From JAIOPA01 sp964655175 (GTDB lineage Bacteria; Eisenbacteria; RBG-16-71-46), in contig CAZZLY010000003.1 in the NCBI GenBank assembly GCA_964655175.1, positions 24,971 to 88,970 on the forward strand: 64,000 nt of DNA, in the 5' to 3' direction. The notes under the pieces were generated by a model. It saw nothing but the letters and a program-made list of their open reading frames with translations. It was not told where the DNA came from and ran no database searches. Shown piece after piece: positions 17,718-26,098 of this stretch. The position numbers were made by a program, and so were the translations under genes. Positions within the stretch are counted from its first letter, which is position 1. Every line of letters starts with the position of its first letter.

Positions 17718-18059
17718 GTGTACGAGGCCGCCTTGCCGATCCGCATCCTGATGGCGCTCGCCATCCTGCTCAACACGCTCGACCTGATCGCCACGTCGTT
17801 CGGCATCCTGAGGTTCGGGAACGCCGAGGGCAATCCGCTGCTCGCCGCTCTCATGGAGCGCTCGTGGCTGGCGTTCATGCTGGTCAAGGGCGTGGGCATC
17901 CCGCTGCTGCTGGCGTTCCTCGTCGTGATGCACCGGCATGCGCCGCGGCTGGTGCTCATCGGGCTCGCGGCCGTGGTCGTGGCGCTCAGCGTGGCACTGG
18001 GCCTGTGGGGCGTGTGGTACGGCGGCATGCTGGCGAGCGCGGGGCCGGCCCCGATGTGA
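17718..18059 (+). CDS. Small membrane protein, DUF5658-like
   Basis: A 113-residue protein with three hydrophobic helices. The pattern LLNTLDLIATSFGI, then GNAEGNPLLAAL, then a second helix beginning LVKGVGIPLLLAF, is typical of DUF5658 proteins (Asp in helix 1, E-x-NP, Lys in helix 2). The function is unknown. GTG at 17718 or ATG at 17751 could be the start; the latter would begin just at helix 1. It is divergent from pilD and converges on pilQ. Confidence 0.7.
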   Translation: MYEAALPIRILMALAILLNTLDLIATSFGILRFGNAEGNPLLAALMERSWLAFMLVKGVGIPLLLAFLVVMHRHAPRLVLIGLAAVVVALSVALGLWGVWYGGMLASAGPAPM

Positions 18060-18137
18060 CGTCCCGGACGTGCACCGGGCCGGGGCGGCCGCCGCGTGCA
18101 GCGGTGCCGCCACAGCCCGGTGTCGTTGCACCCGCGA

Positions 18138-19415
18138 TCACTTCGCCGGATCGGGCAGCAGTCGCGGCGTGACCTCGATGATGAGATCGCGCTTGGCCTT
18201 GGTCGTCTTGGAGTGCTGGAACAGCCGGCCCAGGAGCGGCAGGTCGCCGAGCAGCGGCACGCGCGTGACGTTGGTCGTCTCCTCCTCGCTCAGCAGACCG
18301 CCGATGAGCACGGTGTTGCCGTCCTTGAGGCGCACGGTGGTCTCGGCCTGACGCGTCGCGACGACGGGCAGGTCGGCCGAGGTGCCGCGGAAGCCACTGA
18401 TCGAGCTGACCTCGGGACGGATGCGCACGGTGATGTACCCGTCGGCGTTGATGAGCGGCGTGATGGCGAGCTTGATGCCCACCTCCTCGTGCTGCACCGA
18501 CGTCGTCGGCGCCGCCGCGCCACCCGCGAACACGGTCTGCCCGGTCTGGTAGGGGATGCGCGTGCCGGACAGCATGCTCGCCTCCTTGCCGTTCAGCGTG
18601 ACCAGCTTGGGGCTCGCGAGCACGCGCGCGTTGCCGTCCTGCACGAGCGCATCCAGGAACACGCGGAACGCTTTGGGCACGCGATTGAAGTTGCGCAGCT
18701 TCCAGACGTCGTTCGTGCCCGGCGTGCCGGCCACGCCCGGCGCATCGGTGAGCGCGCCGGGTTCGTCGAGCGAACCGCCGAACGTCGCGTCCGTGGTGCC
18801 CTCGACGAACGTGAAGCCCTGACGATTGAGCAGGTCCCAGTCCACGCCGAGCTTCTTGAGACCGTCCGTGCTCACCTCGAGGATGCGCGCCTCGAGCATG
18901 ACCTGCCGCGCCGGCTGGTCCAGCTGTTGCACGATCGACTGCATGTCGGCGATGACGCGCGGCGAGGTGACCACGATGAGGCGGTTGCCACCGCGGTCCA
19001 CCTGGATGTTGTCGGACAGACCCTTGAGCGCGGCCGCGACCTCGGTGGCGTCGGCGTACTGCAGCGTGAGCGTGTACGAGGACAGGCCGGTCTCGTCGCG
19101 CAGCGCCTTGGCGTCGGCGACGAGGATCGAGTTACCGATGCGCTCGTACGCCAACCCGGCCGCGCGCACGACGAGGTTGACCGCCTGCTCGACCGGCACG
19201 TCCTTGAGATGGATGGTGATCTTGCCCGTGCTCACGCCCGGGCCGGTCACGATGTTGAGGTCGCCCTTCTCGGCGAGGATCTTGAGCACCGCGGGCAGGC
19301 TCGCGTCATCGGCGTCGAGCGAGATCGGGCGATCGAGCGAGGCCGCCTGCGCGGTCGTCAGGGACAACGCCAGCAGCAGCAGGGTCGAGCGCAGCAGTCG
19401 GGAGAACGGGATCAC
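18138..19415 (-). CDS. pilQ: Secretin of the type IV pilus
   Basis: A 425-residue secretin with signal peptide LLLLALSLTTAQA. It begins with an STN-like domain (PISLDADDASLPAVLKIL). A secretin N1-type domain comes next (TLTLQYADATEVAAALKGL). The C-terminal beta-barrel domain then shows VEISTDG-like VSTDGLKKLG, the conserved HEEVGIKLAITP, and the C-terminal signature DGNTVLIGGLLSEE ... VPLLGDLPLLGRLF. It is short for PilQ because the N-terminal AMIN domains are missing. Last gene of the pil operon, it overlaps the pilP-like gene by 4 bases. It forms the outer-membrane gate of the pilus. Confidence 0.95.
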   Translation of the reverse strand: MIPFSRLLRSTLLLLALSLTTAQAASLDRPISLDADDASLPAVLKILAEKGDLNIVTGPGVSTGKITIHLKDVPVEQAVNLVVRAAGLAYERIGNSILVADAKALRDETGLSSYTLTLQYADATEVAAALKGLSDNIQVDRGGNRLIVVTSPRVIADMQSIVQQLDQPARQVMLEARILEVSTDGLKKLGVDWDLLNRQGFTFVEGTTDATFGGSLDEPGALTDAPGVAGTPGTNDVWKLRNFNRVPKAFRVFLDALVQDGNARVLASPKLVTLNGKEASMLSGTRIPYQTGQTVFAGGAAAPTTSVQHEEVGIKLAITPLINADGYITVRIRPEVSSISGFRGTSADLPVVATRQAETTVRLKDGNTVLIGGLLSEEETTNVTRVPLLGDLPLLGRLFQHSKTTKAKRDLIIEVTPRLLPDPAK

Positions 19416-19918
19416 GGGGTGTCTCCGGGGTCACGGCGTTGCAGCACGAGGGTCGCCTCACCGCGTCGCAGGGTGACCTGCGTGCGGGTGATGGCGACCA
19501 CCTGGAACTCATCGAACAGTCCGCCCTGACGCACCGTCCAGTCGCGGTCCTTCCAACGCAGCAGCGCGCGCGGGTCGTTGTCGAACAGGATCGCGGTGAG
19601 CACGGGCTCGCTCGGGGCCGTCGGGGCCGCCGCTCGGGCCCGGACCGGGGTCGGTGCCGGGACGCTCACCGGGTTTTCGACCGCGGCGCGTCCGAACATG
19701 AACGGGTCGCGCGAGGGCGCGGCCGGCGCGGCCGGGCGCGGCGTGGACAACTGGGCTTCGAGGGTGCGGAAGGCGGGCGCCACCGCGAGTCGGCTGCCGT
19801 GCGCGCCGGTGCCGTAGGCCCCGGTGACGCGCAGCCCGGCGAGCGTCTGAACGGCGACCACGACCAGCACGACGAGCGCCACGAGCGCCGGGACGAGGTC
19901 CATGGGGTCGCGCTTCAT
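19412..19918 (-). CDS. PilP-like (GspC-type) pilus assembly protein
   Basis: A 168-residue protein with one N-terminal transmembrane helix (residues 8-28), a Pro/Ala-rich linker (to about 95) and a small beta domain. The beta domain starts PVLTAILFDNDPRALLRWKD and ends QVTLRRGEATLVLQR. This matches the homology-region domain of GspC/PilP, which contacts the secretin. Position between pilO and pilQ supports the PilP role. No lipobox is visible, unlike classical PilP, so it is membrane-anchored through the helix, as GspC is. Confidence 0.8.
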   Translation of the reverse strand: MKRDPMDLVPALVALVVLVVVAVQTLAGLRVTGAYGTGAHGSRLAVAPAFRTLEAQLSTPRPAAPAAPSRDPFMFGRAAVENPVSVPAPTPVRARAAAPTAPSEPVLTAILFDNDPRALLRWKDRDWTVRQGGLFDEFQVVAITRTQVTLRRGEATLVLQRRDPGDTP

Positions 19919-20463
19919 CGGGCACCGTTCCCGCGTTCGACGAGCATGCGTGCGAGTGCCAGTTCGAGTTCGACGGTGCCCGTCTCGGCACCGGACAGCG
20001 TCATGCGTTCGATCCGATAGAGCGCGCGGTCACGGTCGAGTCGGTCGAGCAGCGCCACCGCCTGCTCGTAGCGGCCCTGCAGCCGCACGCGCGCACGCAC
20101 CTCGAGCGGCCCCGTCGTGCGGTTGGCGACGCCGGGCGTGGATTCGACCACCGTGAGTCCGCACGCGTCGGCCGCCTGCGCGACGCGGCGCACGAGGTCG
20201 GTCGCGAGTTCCCCCGACTCCGCGCGTCGGCCCACGTCGGACGGGGCGACCGAGTTCTGCTGCAGGAACACGGTGACCGCGGCCGGCACCGGGGGCGGGG
20301 CGAGACTGGGATCGATCGAGGCGCCGATCGTGCCGGCGGAGGCGAGCAGTCGCCGATAGCGCGCCGCCGCGGGGGCGAACACGAGCGAGTGCACGAGCAT
20401 GAACAGCGCGAGCACGAGCAGCGCGACGAGCGCGGGGGCGAGACGCCGATCGAGGCCGTTCAT
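19915..20463 (-). CDS. pilO: PilO-like inner-membrane pilus alignment protein
   Basis: A 182-residue protein with one transmembrane helix (about residues 8-28), a coiled or linker region and a ferredoxin-like periplasmic domain ending in VRARVRLQGRYEQAVALLDRL. This last stretch is typical of PilO/GspM. Start ATG at 20463 overlaps the pilN stop as ATGA, which decides it over the in-frame ATG 6 bases upstream. It should dimerise with PilN and link PilM to the secretin side. Confidence 0.85.
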   Translation of the reverse strand: MNGLDRRLAPALVALLVLALFMLVHSLVFAPAAARYRRLLASAGTIGASIDPSLAPPPVPAAVTVFLQQNSVAPSDVGRRAESGELATDLVRRVAQAADACGLTVVESTPGVANRTTGPLEVRARVRLQGRYEQAVALLDRLDRDRALYRIERMTLSGAETGTVELELALARMLVERGNGAR

Positions 20464-21026
20464 CGGCACTCCACCTGGAACTCGGCTTCACCCGAGTCGC
20501 GCATGCGGGTCGAGACCAGACGCACGCCACGGAAGCGCGCCGTCAGACACGAGTCGCGGCCCACGGTGCCCACGAGGTCGGTGATCCGCGCCATCGGGTC
20601 CTGCCCCGCGAGCGGGCGCATCACGCCGGTGAGCAGCAGCCGCCGTTCGCCGCCGCTGATGTCGTCCGGATTCCACTGCACGCTCGTCAAGCGCGCGCCC
20701 TCGGGCAGCAGCAGGGGCAGGCGCACCAGCAGGTCGCGCCAGCGGCCCGCATCGCCCAGCCAACCGGCGGCCGCGGTCGCGTCGTCGGGCGAGGGCCGCC
20801 ATTCGTGTCCCTGATCGGGCGAGGTGCGCATGCGCTCCAACTGGCGCTCCAGATGCCGATTGCGATCCGCGATCGACGCCAGGTTGAGACCGTACAGACC
20901 GAGCAGCACCGCGAGGACCCCGAAGTAGGTGAGCCACACCCCGAGACCGATCACGCGCGCACGCTGCTCGGCGCGCTGCCGACGGAACGCCTCGCGGCGG
21001 AAGTTGATGCGGAAGACCGGGCTCAT
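20460..21026 (-). CDS. pilN: PilN-like pilus assembly protein
   Basis: A 188-residue protein. The short cytoplasmic N-terminus reads MSPVFRINFRREAFRRQ, where FRINFRR corresponds to the INLLP-type PilM-binding segment of PilN. One transmembrane helix follows (about residues 27-46), then a coiled coil (ADRNRHLERQLERM) and a periplasmic domain. Its start overlaps the pilM stop by 4 bases. In the assembly platform it connects cytoplasmic PilM with PilO. Confidence 0.85.
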   Translation of the reverse strand: MSPVFRINFRREAFRRQRAEQRARVIGLGVWLTYFGVLAVLLGLYGLNLASIADRNRHLERQLERMRTSPDQGHEWRPSPDDATAAAGWLGDAGRWRDLLVRLPLLLPEGARLTSVQWNPDDISGGERRLLLTGVMRPLAGQDPMARITDLVGTVGRDSCLTARFRGVRLVSTRMRDSGEAEFQVECR

Positions 21027-22051
21027 TCGGACCTCAGTGCCAGGCCGAGCGCCTGCGCGAACTGCGGGTCGCGGCCGGTCTCGCGGCTGCCGACCTCGGC
21101 CGGGGCGAAGACGCGCGTGGGCCAGCCGAGCGCGATCCCGAGTTGCTCCACGAGTCCGGGTACGCGCGCGGTGCCGCCGCAGACGTGCAGCATGAGGCGT
21201 TCGGGCAGTGCGGCCTGCGTGCCGTAGAACGCGAGCGAGCGACGGATCTCGTCGGCCAGCCGCAGCACCGCGGCGCGTCCCGCCTGCGCGAGCGGCGTGT
21301 CCTTCGCGAGCGACGCGTCGCCCGAGGCGAACCGCGTCGCGAGGTCCACGGTCGGATCGGTCACCGCACCCGCGATCGCCAGACGAAGGCTCTCGCCGCC
21401 CCAGTCGAGGCGGCGCGCGAAGAACGGCAGTCCCTTCACGCGCAGGGTCAACCAGGCGCTCGTGTGCCCCAGATCGACGAGCACGTGCGCGTCGGCCTCG
21501 TTCTGCACCTCGCGCGGCAGCGTCTGGGTGAGCGCGTTCGAGAGCGCGAGCGGCGCGGCGTCCACGATGGCGGGTTCGACCCCGAGTTCGTGCAGCGGCG
21601 CGAGCACCCGATCGAGTCGCTGCTGCGAGACCGTCGCGAGCAGTACGTCGAGTCGTTTGTCGGTCGTGTGACGCGCCAGCACCTGATGATCGAGCACCAG
21701 CGTCTGCACGTCGAACGGCAGATGCTTGCGCGCCTCGAATCGCAGCGCGCCCGCGACCTCGGCCTCGTCCATGAGCGGCAGCGCGATCGGCTTCACGATC
21801 ACGTCCGGGCCCGACACACCGATGGTGATGCCGCGGAACCCGCGCGGCGCGACACCCACCTGCTGCATGCACTCGGCGATGCACTGGGCGATCGCGGGGG
21901 CCGAGGGCGTGTCGCCGTCCGCGACGACGGGCATGGGCACCTCGGCGTGTCGCCCGCGCGTCGCTCCCGGGAGGAGCGAGACGAGCTTCACGCTGTGCGT
22001 GCCGAGATCCAGACCCGCCCACGGACGGGAGCCGACGCCGAACGCCATCAT
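21023..22051 (-). CDS. pilM: PilM, actin-like cytoplasmic ATPase of the pilus platform
   Basis: A 342-residue FtsA/actin-fold protein. AGLDLGTHSVKLVSL is the first phosphate loop, VLVDLGHTSAWLTL the second, and HVCGGTARVPGL the adenosine motif. The length is normal for PilM. It begins MMAFGVGSRPW at 22051, with the previous stop 7 bases upstream. PilM forms a ring under PilN/PilO and communicates with the PilB motor. Confidence 0.93.
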   Translation of the reverse strand: MMAFGVGSRPWAGLDLGTHSVKLVSLLPGATRGRHAEVPMPVVADGDTPSAPAIAQCIAECMQQVGVAPRGFRGITIGVSGPDVIVKPIALPLMDEAEVAGALRFEARKHLPFDVQTLVLDHQVLARHTTDKRLDVLLATVSQQRLDRVLAPLHELGVEPAIVDAAPLALSNALTQTLPREVQNEADAHVLVDLGHTSAWLTLRVKGLPFFARRLDWGGESLRLAIAGAVTDPTVDLATRFASGDASLAKDTPLAQAGRAAVLRLADEIRRSLAFYGTQAALPERLMLHVCGGTARVPGLVEQLGIALGWPTRVFAPAEVGSRETGRDPQFAQALGLALRSE

Positions 22052-22058
22052 GCGAGTA

Positions 22059-23324
22059 TCATGGAAGGCGCGTCTCTTTCCAACTCGCGCCGGTGTAGGC
22101 GTACATCGTCGTCGATCCCCCCGAGGTCGAGGGCAGCGCGCCGCGTGCCAGCAGGTCGTCGGCGATGGCATCCATCGTCGCATCGTGCGTCAGCTTCCAG
22201 GTCGAACCCGTGGGCGGCCCCATGAGTTCGAGGCTGCCACCGGCGAGCACCGAGAGCGCGCGCACGTCCTTGCTCGCGAGGTTGCGGAGCGCGCTCAGCG
22301 CGATGTCGCCCGCGCTCACCAGGAACACGCGCGTGTTGCCCGGGTCGGTCAGATCGAGTCCGCTCTGGAACCAGATGCCGCGATTCGTGTAGCCGGGGGC
22401 GAGGCCGTTGGCTTTGGCCACGATCACGAGCGTACCCGACTGCCCGGGCTCGGGCTGCACGACGACGCGCTGGCGGAAGCAGACGCCCGCGGGCACCACC
22501 CACACGCAGGTGCCGCGCACGTTGATCGTCGTGGTCGCATCCGTGAAGAACGTGTACTGCCGGTACTCGTCGCGACCCGCGGCGCTCGTGGGCGAGGGCG
22601 GGCTCACGAACGTGCGGGGGGTGGTGCCGGTGTTGCGGAAGGTGAGGATGCAATTCTTCGCGTCCCACAGCGTCGGCGCGCTCGCCGTCGCCAGTCGGGC
22701 ATCGACGAACGCATCGGCCGCCGGGACCGGGGGCAGTCCGCTCACCAACGGGCGGCCCGAGAGCCAGCGCACGTACGGCACCCACGCGGTGTCGGCGGCG
22801 CTCGTGACGCGCGTCCACACGGAGCCCTGCAGTTCGACGGTCGGGGCCGCGCCGTTGGCCGTGTCGTAACGCAGGCCACCGGCCGCGGTGAACAGGTTGC
22901 GATAGGGATTGGCGGGCGGGACCGGGGTGAAACGCGCCTGCAGCGTGCGCGTCGCGCCGCGTTCGCGGGCGGTCACCACGATGACCACGCTGCTGTCCGC
23001 GTTGAGCAGGCCGCGCGAGGTCGTGTCGCGCGGATCGGCGCTGCGCCACTGGTAGGCGATCGCACGCGTGATGCCGTAACGACCGACGGCGGACTGTGCC
23101 GCCTCGAGTCGTCCGGGCGGTGCACTGATGAGCGCGCGCACGAGCTCGAGGCCGCTCTCGCCGTGCTGCAGCGCCTGCTCACGGGTGAGGCTGCCGTCGA
23201 AGAACTGCGCCTCGTAGCTGGACAGCGAGAACAGCGACAGGCCCAGGATGGTGAGCGCCAGGGTGAACATGACGACGCCCACGAGGATGAAGCCGCCCTG
23301 GTCGCGTTCCGGGCTCGGATTCAT
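22059..23324 (-). CDS. Large PilX-like minor pilin or pilus-associated protein
   Basis: A 421-residue protein. The N-terminus DQGGFILVGVVMFTLALTILG is a prepilin-like segment (Gly-Gly/Phe cleavage site and long hydrophobic helix). It lacks the Glu at mature position 5, as PilX N-terminal domains often do. The long C-terminal part is beta-rich, has Cys residues in CVWVVPAGVCF, and is not a known enzyme. The overlap ATGA with the preceding minor pilin gene fixes the start. It is about twice the usual PilX length, so it may carry a tip adhesin-like domain; this is inference. Confidence 0.75.
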   Translation of the reverse strand: MNPSPERDQGGFILVGVVMFTLALTILGLSLFSLSSYEAQFFDGSLTREQALQHGESGLELVRALISAPPGRLEAAQSAVGRYGITRAIAYQWRSADPRDTTSRGLLNADSSVVIVVTARERGATRTLQARFTPVPPANPYRNLFTAAGGLRYDTANGAAPTVELQGSVWTRVTSAADTAWVPYVRWLSGRPLVSGLPPVPAADAFVDARLATASAPTLWDAKNCILTFRNTGTTPRTFVSPPSPTSAAGRDEYRQYTFFTDATTTINVRGTCVWVVPAGVCFRQRVVVQPEPGQSGTLVIVAKANGLAPGYTNRGIWFQSGLDLTDPGNTRVFLVSAGDIALSALRNLASKDVRALSVLAGGSLELMGPPTGSTWKLTHDATMDAIADDLLARGALPSTSGGSTTMYAYTGASWKETRLP

Positions 23325-23845
23325 CGGTTCACCAGCCGGGCGTACTCCGCCGAGTTCTTCATGACCGCGTACGCGCTCGCGTCCACGCGGTCGCCGTTGG
23401 CCGAGCGCAGCTGCACGTCCACGCGCACCGCGGAGGCGGCGGCGAGCAGCTGCATGCGCACGGCGCGCGACTGGATCATCGCCGTCGCGGGGCCGCGCGT
23501 GAGCGTGGGACCGGCGTGGATGAGCGAGTCGCTCGGTTCCCACCAGAAGTAGTAGTAGGGCGTGGACGCGCCCGGTCGATACAGCGACAGCTGCTGATGC
23601 AGCGCATCGGGGGAGGGCGTCACGAGGGCCGAGCCCGATTGCCGGATGCTGTCGCGCATGGCGGCGGTCAACAGACTCGCCTCGCGCTGCGTGATCGCCT
23701 GCGTCGAGGCCTCGAGCCACAGGCCCTGACTGGACAGATAGAACGCCACGAGTCCGGCCATGATCATCGTGCCGAGCACCATGACCACGGTGACCTCGGT
23801 GAGCGTGAGTCCGCGCTCGTCGCGGTCGGGCCTCAGGGCAGCCAC
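23321..23845 (-). CDS. PilW/PilJ-like minor pilin
   Basis: A 174-residue class III prepilin. The leader MAALRPDRDERG is followed by LTLTEVTVVMVLGTMIMAGL, with Glu at mature position 5 and the cleavage after Gly. GTG at 23845 is the only start that gives a short leader, and it overlaps the previous gene by 13 bases. The C-terminal domain has a Tyr/Trp-rich stretch (TPYYYFWWEPSD). It should be processed by PilD and join the minor pilin tip complex. Confidence 0.83.
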   Translation of the reverse strand: MAALRPDRDERGLTLTEVTVVMVLGTMIMAGLVAFYLSSQGLWLEASTQAITQREASLLTAAMRDSIRQSGSALVTPSPDALHQQLSLYRPGASTPYYYFWWEPSDSLIHAGPTLTRGPATAMIQSRAVRMQLLAAASAVRVDVQLRSANGDRVDASAYAVMKNSAEYARLVNR

Positions 23846-24231
23846 AGGCGCTCCAGCGACAGCGAATCGGCGCGTGACCCCTGCCGCCAACGGACGGTCA
23901 CCACGACGCGCTTGAGGTCCTGCGTGCCGGTGAGCACGGGATCGTCCACCGCCGTGACGACCCACTGCGAGGTGCCGCGCTGCACGCCCTCGTACAGGAA
24001 CGGCGTCGGGGTCGAGCGGTAACCGAACGCGAGCTGCGCATCGGTGCGCGACCACAGGGTCATGGATTCGAGTTGGCTCTGCGCCTCCCCCAGAGCCGCA
24101 CGCGCGATCTCGTAGCGGTCCACGAGCGCACGTCCCTCGCCGAACGAGTAGGCGAGCCCGAGCACGGCGATCACCGACAGCGTGGCCGCCGTCATCGCCT
24201 CCGTGAGCGAGATGCCGCGTTCGTTGAGCAT
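23833..24231 (-). CDS. PilV/PilI-like minor pilin
   Basis: A 132-residue class III prepilin with a six-residue leader (MLNERG), then ISLTEAMTAATLSVIAVLGL with Glu5. The rest contains LEGVQRGTSQWVV-like beta sequence (YEGVQRGTSQWVVTAV) seen in PilV-type minor pilins. It follows the major pilin gene after 85 bases that contain a hairpin. The ribosome-binding site is weak, consistent with low expression relative to the major pilin. Confidence 0.83.
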   Translation of the reverse strand: MLNERGISLTEAMTAATLSVIAVLGLAYSFGEGRALVDRYEIARAALGEAQSQLESMTLWSRTDAQLAFGYRSTPTPFLYEGVQRGTSQWVVTAVDDPVLTGTQDLKRVVVTVRWRQGSRADSLSLERLWLP

Positions 24232-24249
24232 GCGACCGGCTACGGTCGA

Positions 24250-24280
24250 GCCGGCGACACGCCCGAGGGCGTGCGCCGGC
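24250..24280 (-). terminator. Hairpin after the major pilin gene (partial terminator/attenuator)
   Basis: GCCGGCGACACGCC (24250-24263) pairs with GGCGTGCGCCGGC (24268-24280) across one bulged base, with loop CGAG. It lies between pilA and the minor pilin genes in the direction of transcription. It probably stabilises or ends a short abundant pilA transcript while letting some polymerase through. Confidence 0.6.
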
Positions 24281-24316
24281 CACCGTGGAGGAGGGTGAGG
24301 AGGTTCACCGCGTGCA

Positions 24317-24724
24317 TCACTGCTCGGTCCAGACGTCCTGACCGTTGCGGGTCCGGGCGAGCTGCACGAGACGACCCTCGGTCGACGAGCCGGCCTTGCC
24401 GGTCGCCCTGACCGTGAAGCCGTTCGCGTCACCCTGCGTCACCTGGATGTCCCAGTTCGACAGGGCGTCGGTCAGGTCGCAGTTGAGCTGCTGGCCGGCG
24501 GCGCCGACCGTGAACGTCTCGGGCGCGAAGTACAGGCCGTTGACCTGGTAGTAGGTCTGCTGGGCCGTGATCACCGCGCCGATGGCGGCCTTGGCCTCGG
24601 TGCGCTGCGCGTCCTTCACGTAGTTGACGTAGAGCGGCACCGCGACGGCGGCGAGGATCGCCACGATCACGATGACCACCATGAGTTCCATGAGGGTGAA
24701 GCCCTTCTCACGCTTGCGGTCCAC
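24317..24724 (-). CDS. pilA: Major type IV pilin
   Basis: A 135-residue class III pilin. The leader MDRKREKG precedes FTLMELMVVIVIVAILAAVA, with Phe1 and Glu5. The globular part begins YVNYVKDAQRTEAKAAIGAV and has Tyr-rich TAQQTYYQVNG, as in major pilins and pseudopilins of delta-proteobacterial and FCB type. Only one Cys is visible in the mature globular part, so no D-region disulfide forms. GTG at 24724 was chosen because GGAGAG lies about 7 bases upstream; an in-frame TTG at 24754 has its GGAG too close. Confidence 0.93.
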   Translation of the reverse strand: MDRKREKGFTLMELMVVIVIVAILAAVAVPLYVNYVKDAQRTEAKAAIGAVITAQQTYYQVNGLYFAPETFTVGAAGQQLNCDLTDALSNWDIQVTQGDANGFTVRATGKAGSSTEGRLVQLARTRNGQDVWTEQ

Positions 24725-24832
24725 GGTCGTCTCTCCTGTGAATGGCCGGTTCAACCTCCTCGGGGACCGTGCGGTCGCACGGCACCCGCCTCCACGTCCG
24801 AGGGCCGGCCGGCCCCCGGGCGCTGTGCTCCG

Positions 24833-26098
24833 TCAGGAGCCCAACATCCCCGAGCGCATCGCATGGCCCAGGTTGAAGATCGGGAGATACAGCGCCACGA
24901 GCATCAGCGCGATGACGAGACCGAGCAGCAGGATCGCGATCGGTTCGACGAGCGACGACAGGCCCTCGACCTTCGCGGTCACCCGCTGTTCGTAGAAGTC
25001 GGCGGTGCGCGTGAGCATCTCGTCGAGACGGCCCGTCTCCTCGCCGGTGGCGGTCATCTGGATGAGCATGTCGGGGAACACGCCGGTCTCGGCCATGGCC
25101 TTCGACAGCGACGCGCCGCCCTCGACCGCGGTGCGCACGTCGTCGAGCCCCTTGGCGACGAACTGGTTGCCGGGCACCGGGCGCAGCACGCGCAGCGCGA
25201 ACAGGATGTTCGTGCCGCTCGCGACCAGGATGCCGAGCGTGCGCGCGACGCGGGTCATGACGTACAGCTGCAACAGGTCGCCGAACAGCGGCAGGCGGAA
25301 CTGCCAGGCGTCGAACCGCACGCGGCCCGCGTCGGTGCGCAGCCAGTTGCGAATCGCGAACGCCACGCCCGCGCTCAGGGCGGCCACGAGCAGCAGGTTC
25401 GACGTCAGGCCGTGGCTCACCGCGAGCAGCGCGCGCGTCGGCGCGGGCAGCTGCACGTGGAAGCGGGCGTAGATGTCCGAGAACATGGGGATGATCTTGA
25501 GGAACATCGCGAGCAGCACGCCGGCCGCGAACGTGAGGATGAACGTCGGGTAGCGCAGCGAGGCCTCGACCTTGAGGCGCAGCACCTCGGCGCGTTCGAG
25601 GTAGCCCGCGGTCTGGTCGAGCACCACGTCGAGCGAGCCGCTCAGTTCGCCGGTCTGCACGAGGCTCACGAACACGGGGTTGAAGGCCGCGGGGTGCCGC
25701 GCGAGGGCCTGCGACAGGGCGTCGCCCTTCTGCACGTCGTCGCCGACCTGTTCGAGGATCGGGCGCAGACGCGGGTCGCTGTGGTCGCGCGCGATCGATC
25801 GCAGCGCGCGCACGAGCGGCAGGCCGGCGGCCATCATGGTCGAGAGCTGACGGGCGAACAGCGCGACCGAGCCCGGCGCGACGCGGGCGCGGGCCCACGC
25901 GAAGCGCGCGCGCGGCGTGCCGGCGACCACGGGGGCGGGGCGCGCCGGGCTCGCGGCGGCGGCACGCGGTTCGATGAGCACCGGGGTGAGCTGCATCTGC
26001 GCGAGCGCGCGCAGCACCTCGTCCTCGGACGAGGCGACCTCGATCCCCTCATGCGGTCGACCGCTCAGGTCGCGCGCTCGGTAGAAGTAGCTCGGCAT
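24833..26098 (-). CDS. pilC: PilC, inner-membrane platform protein
   Basis: A 421-residue GspF/PilC protein with two GspF domains. The first starts VALFARQLSTMMAAGLPLV and the second repeats the pattern VARTLGILVASGTNILFAL. Each carries the G-E-x-S/T-G motif (QTGELSGSLD, ATGEETGRLDEM). Three hydrophobic segments are present, the last at the C-terminus (AILLLGLVIALMLVALYLPI). Start ATG at 26098 overlaps the pilB stop as ATGA. It anchors the PilB motor and moves pilins from the membrane into the fibre. Confidence 0.95.
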   Translation of the reverse strand: MPSYFYRARDLSGRPHEGIEVASSEDEVLRALAQMQLTPVLIEPRAAAASPARPAPVVAGTPRARFAWARARVAPGSVALFARQLSTMMAAGLPLVRALRSIARDHSDPRLRPILEQVGDDVQKGDALSQALARHPAAFNPVFVSLVQTGELSGSLDVVLDQTAGYLERAEVLRLKVEASLRYPTFILTFAAGVLLAMFLKIIPMFSDIYARFHVQLPAPTRALLAVSHGLTSNLLLVAALSAGVAFAIRNWLRTDAGRVRFDAWQFRLPLFGDLLQLYVMTRVARTLGILVASGTNILFALRVLRPVPGNQFVAKGLDDVRTAVEGGASLSKAMAETGVFPDMLIQMTATGEETGRLDEMLTRTADFYEQRVTAKVEGLSSLVEPIAILLLGLVIALMLVALYLPIFNLGHAMRSGMLGS

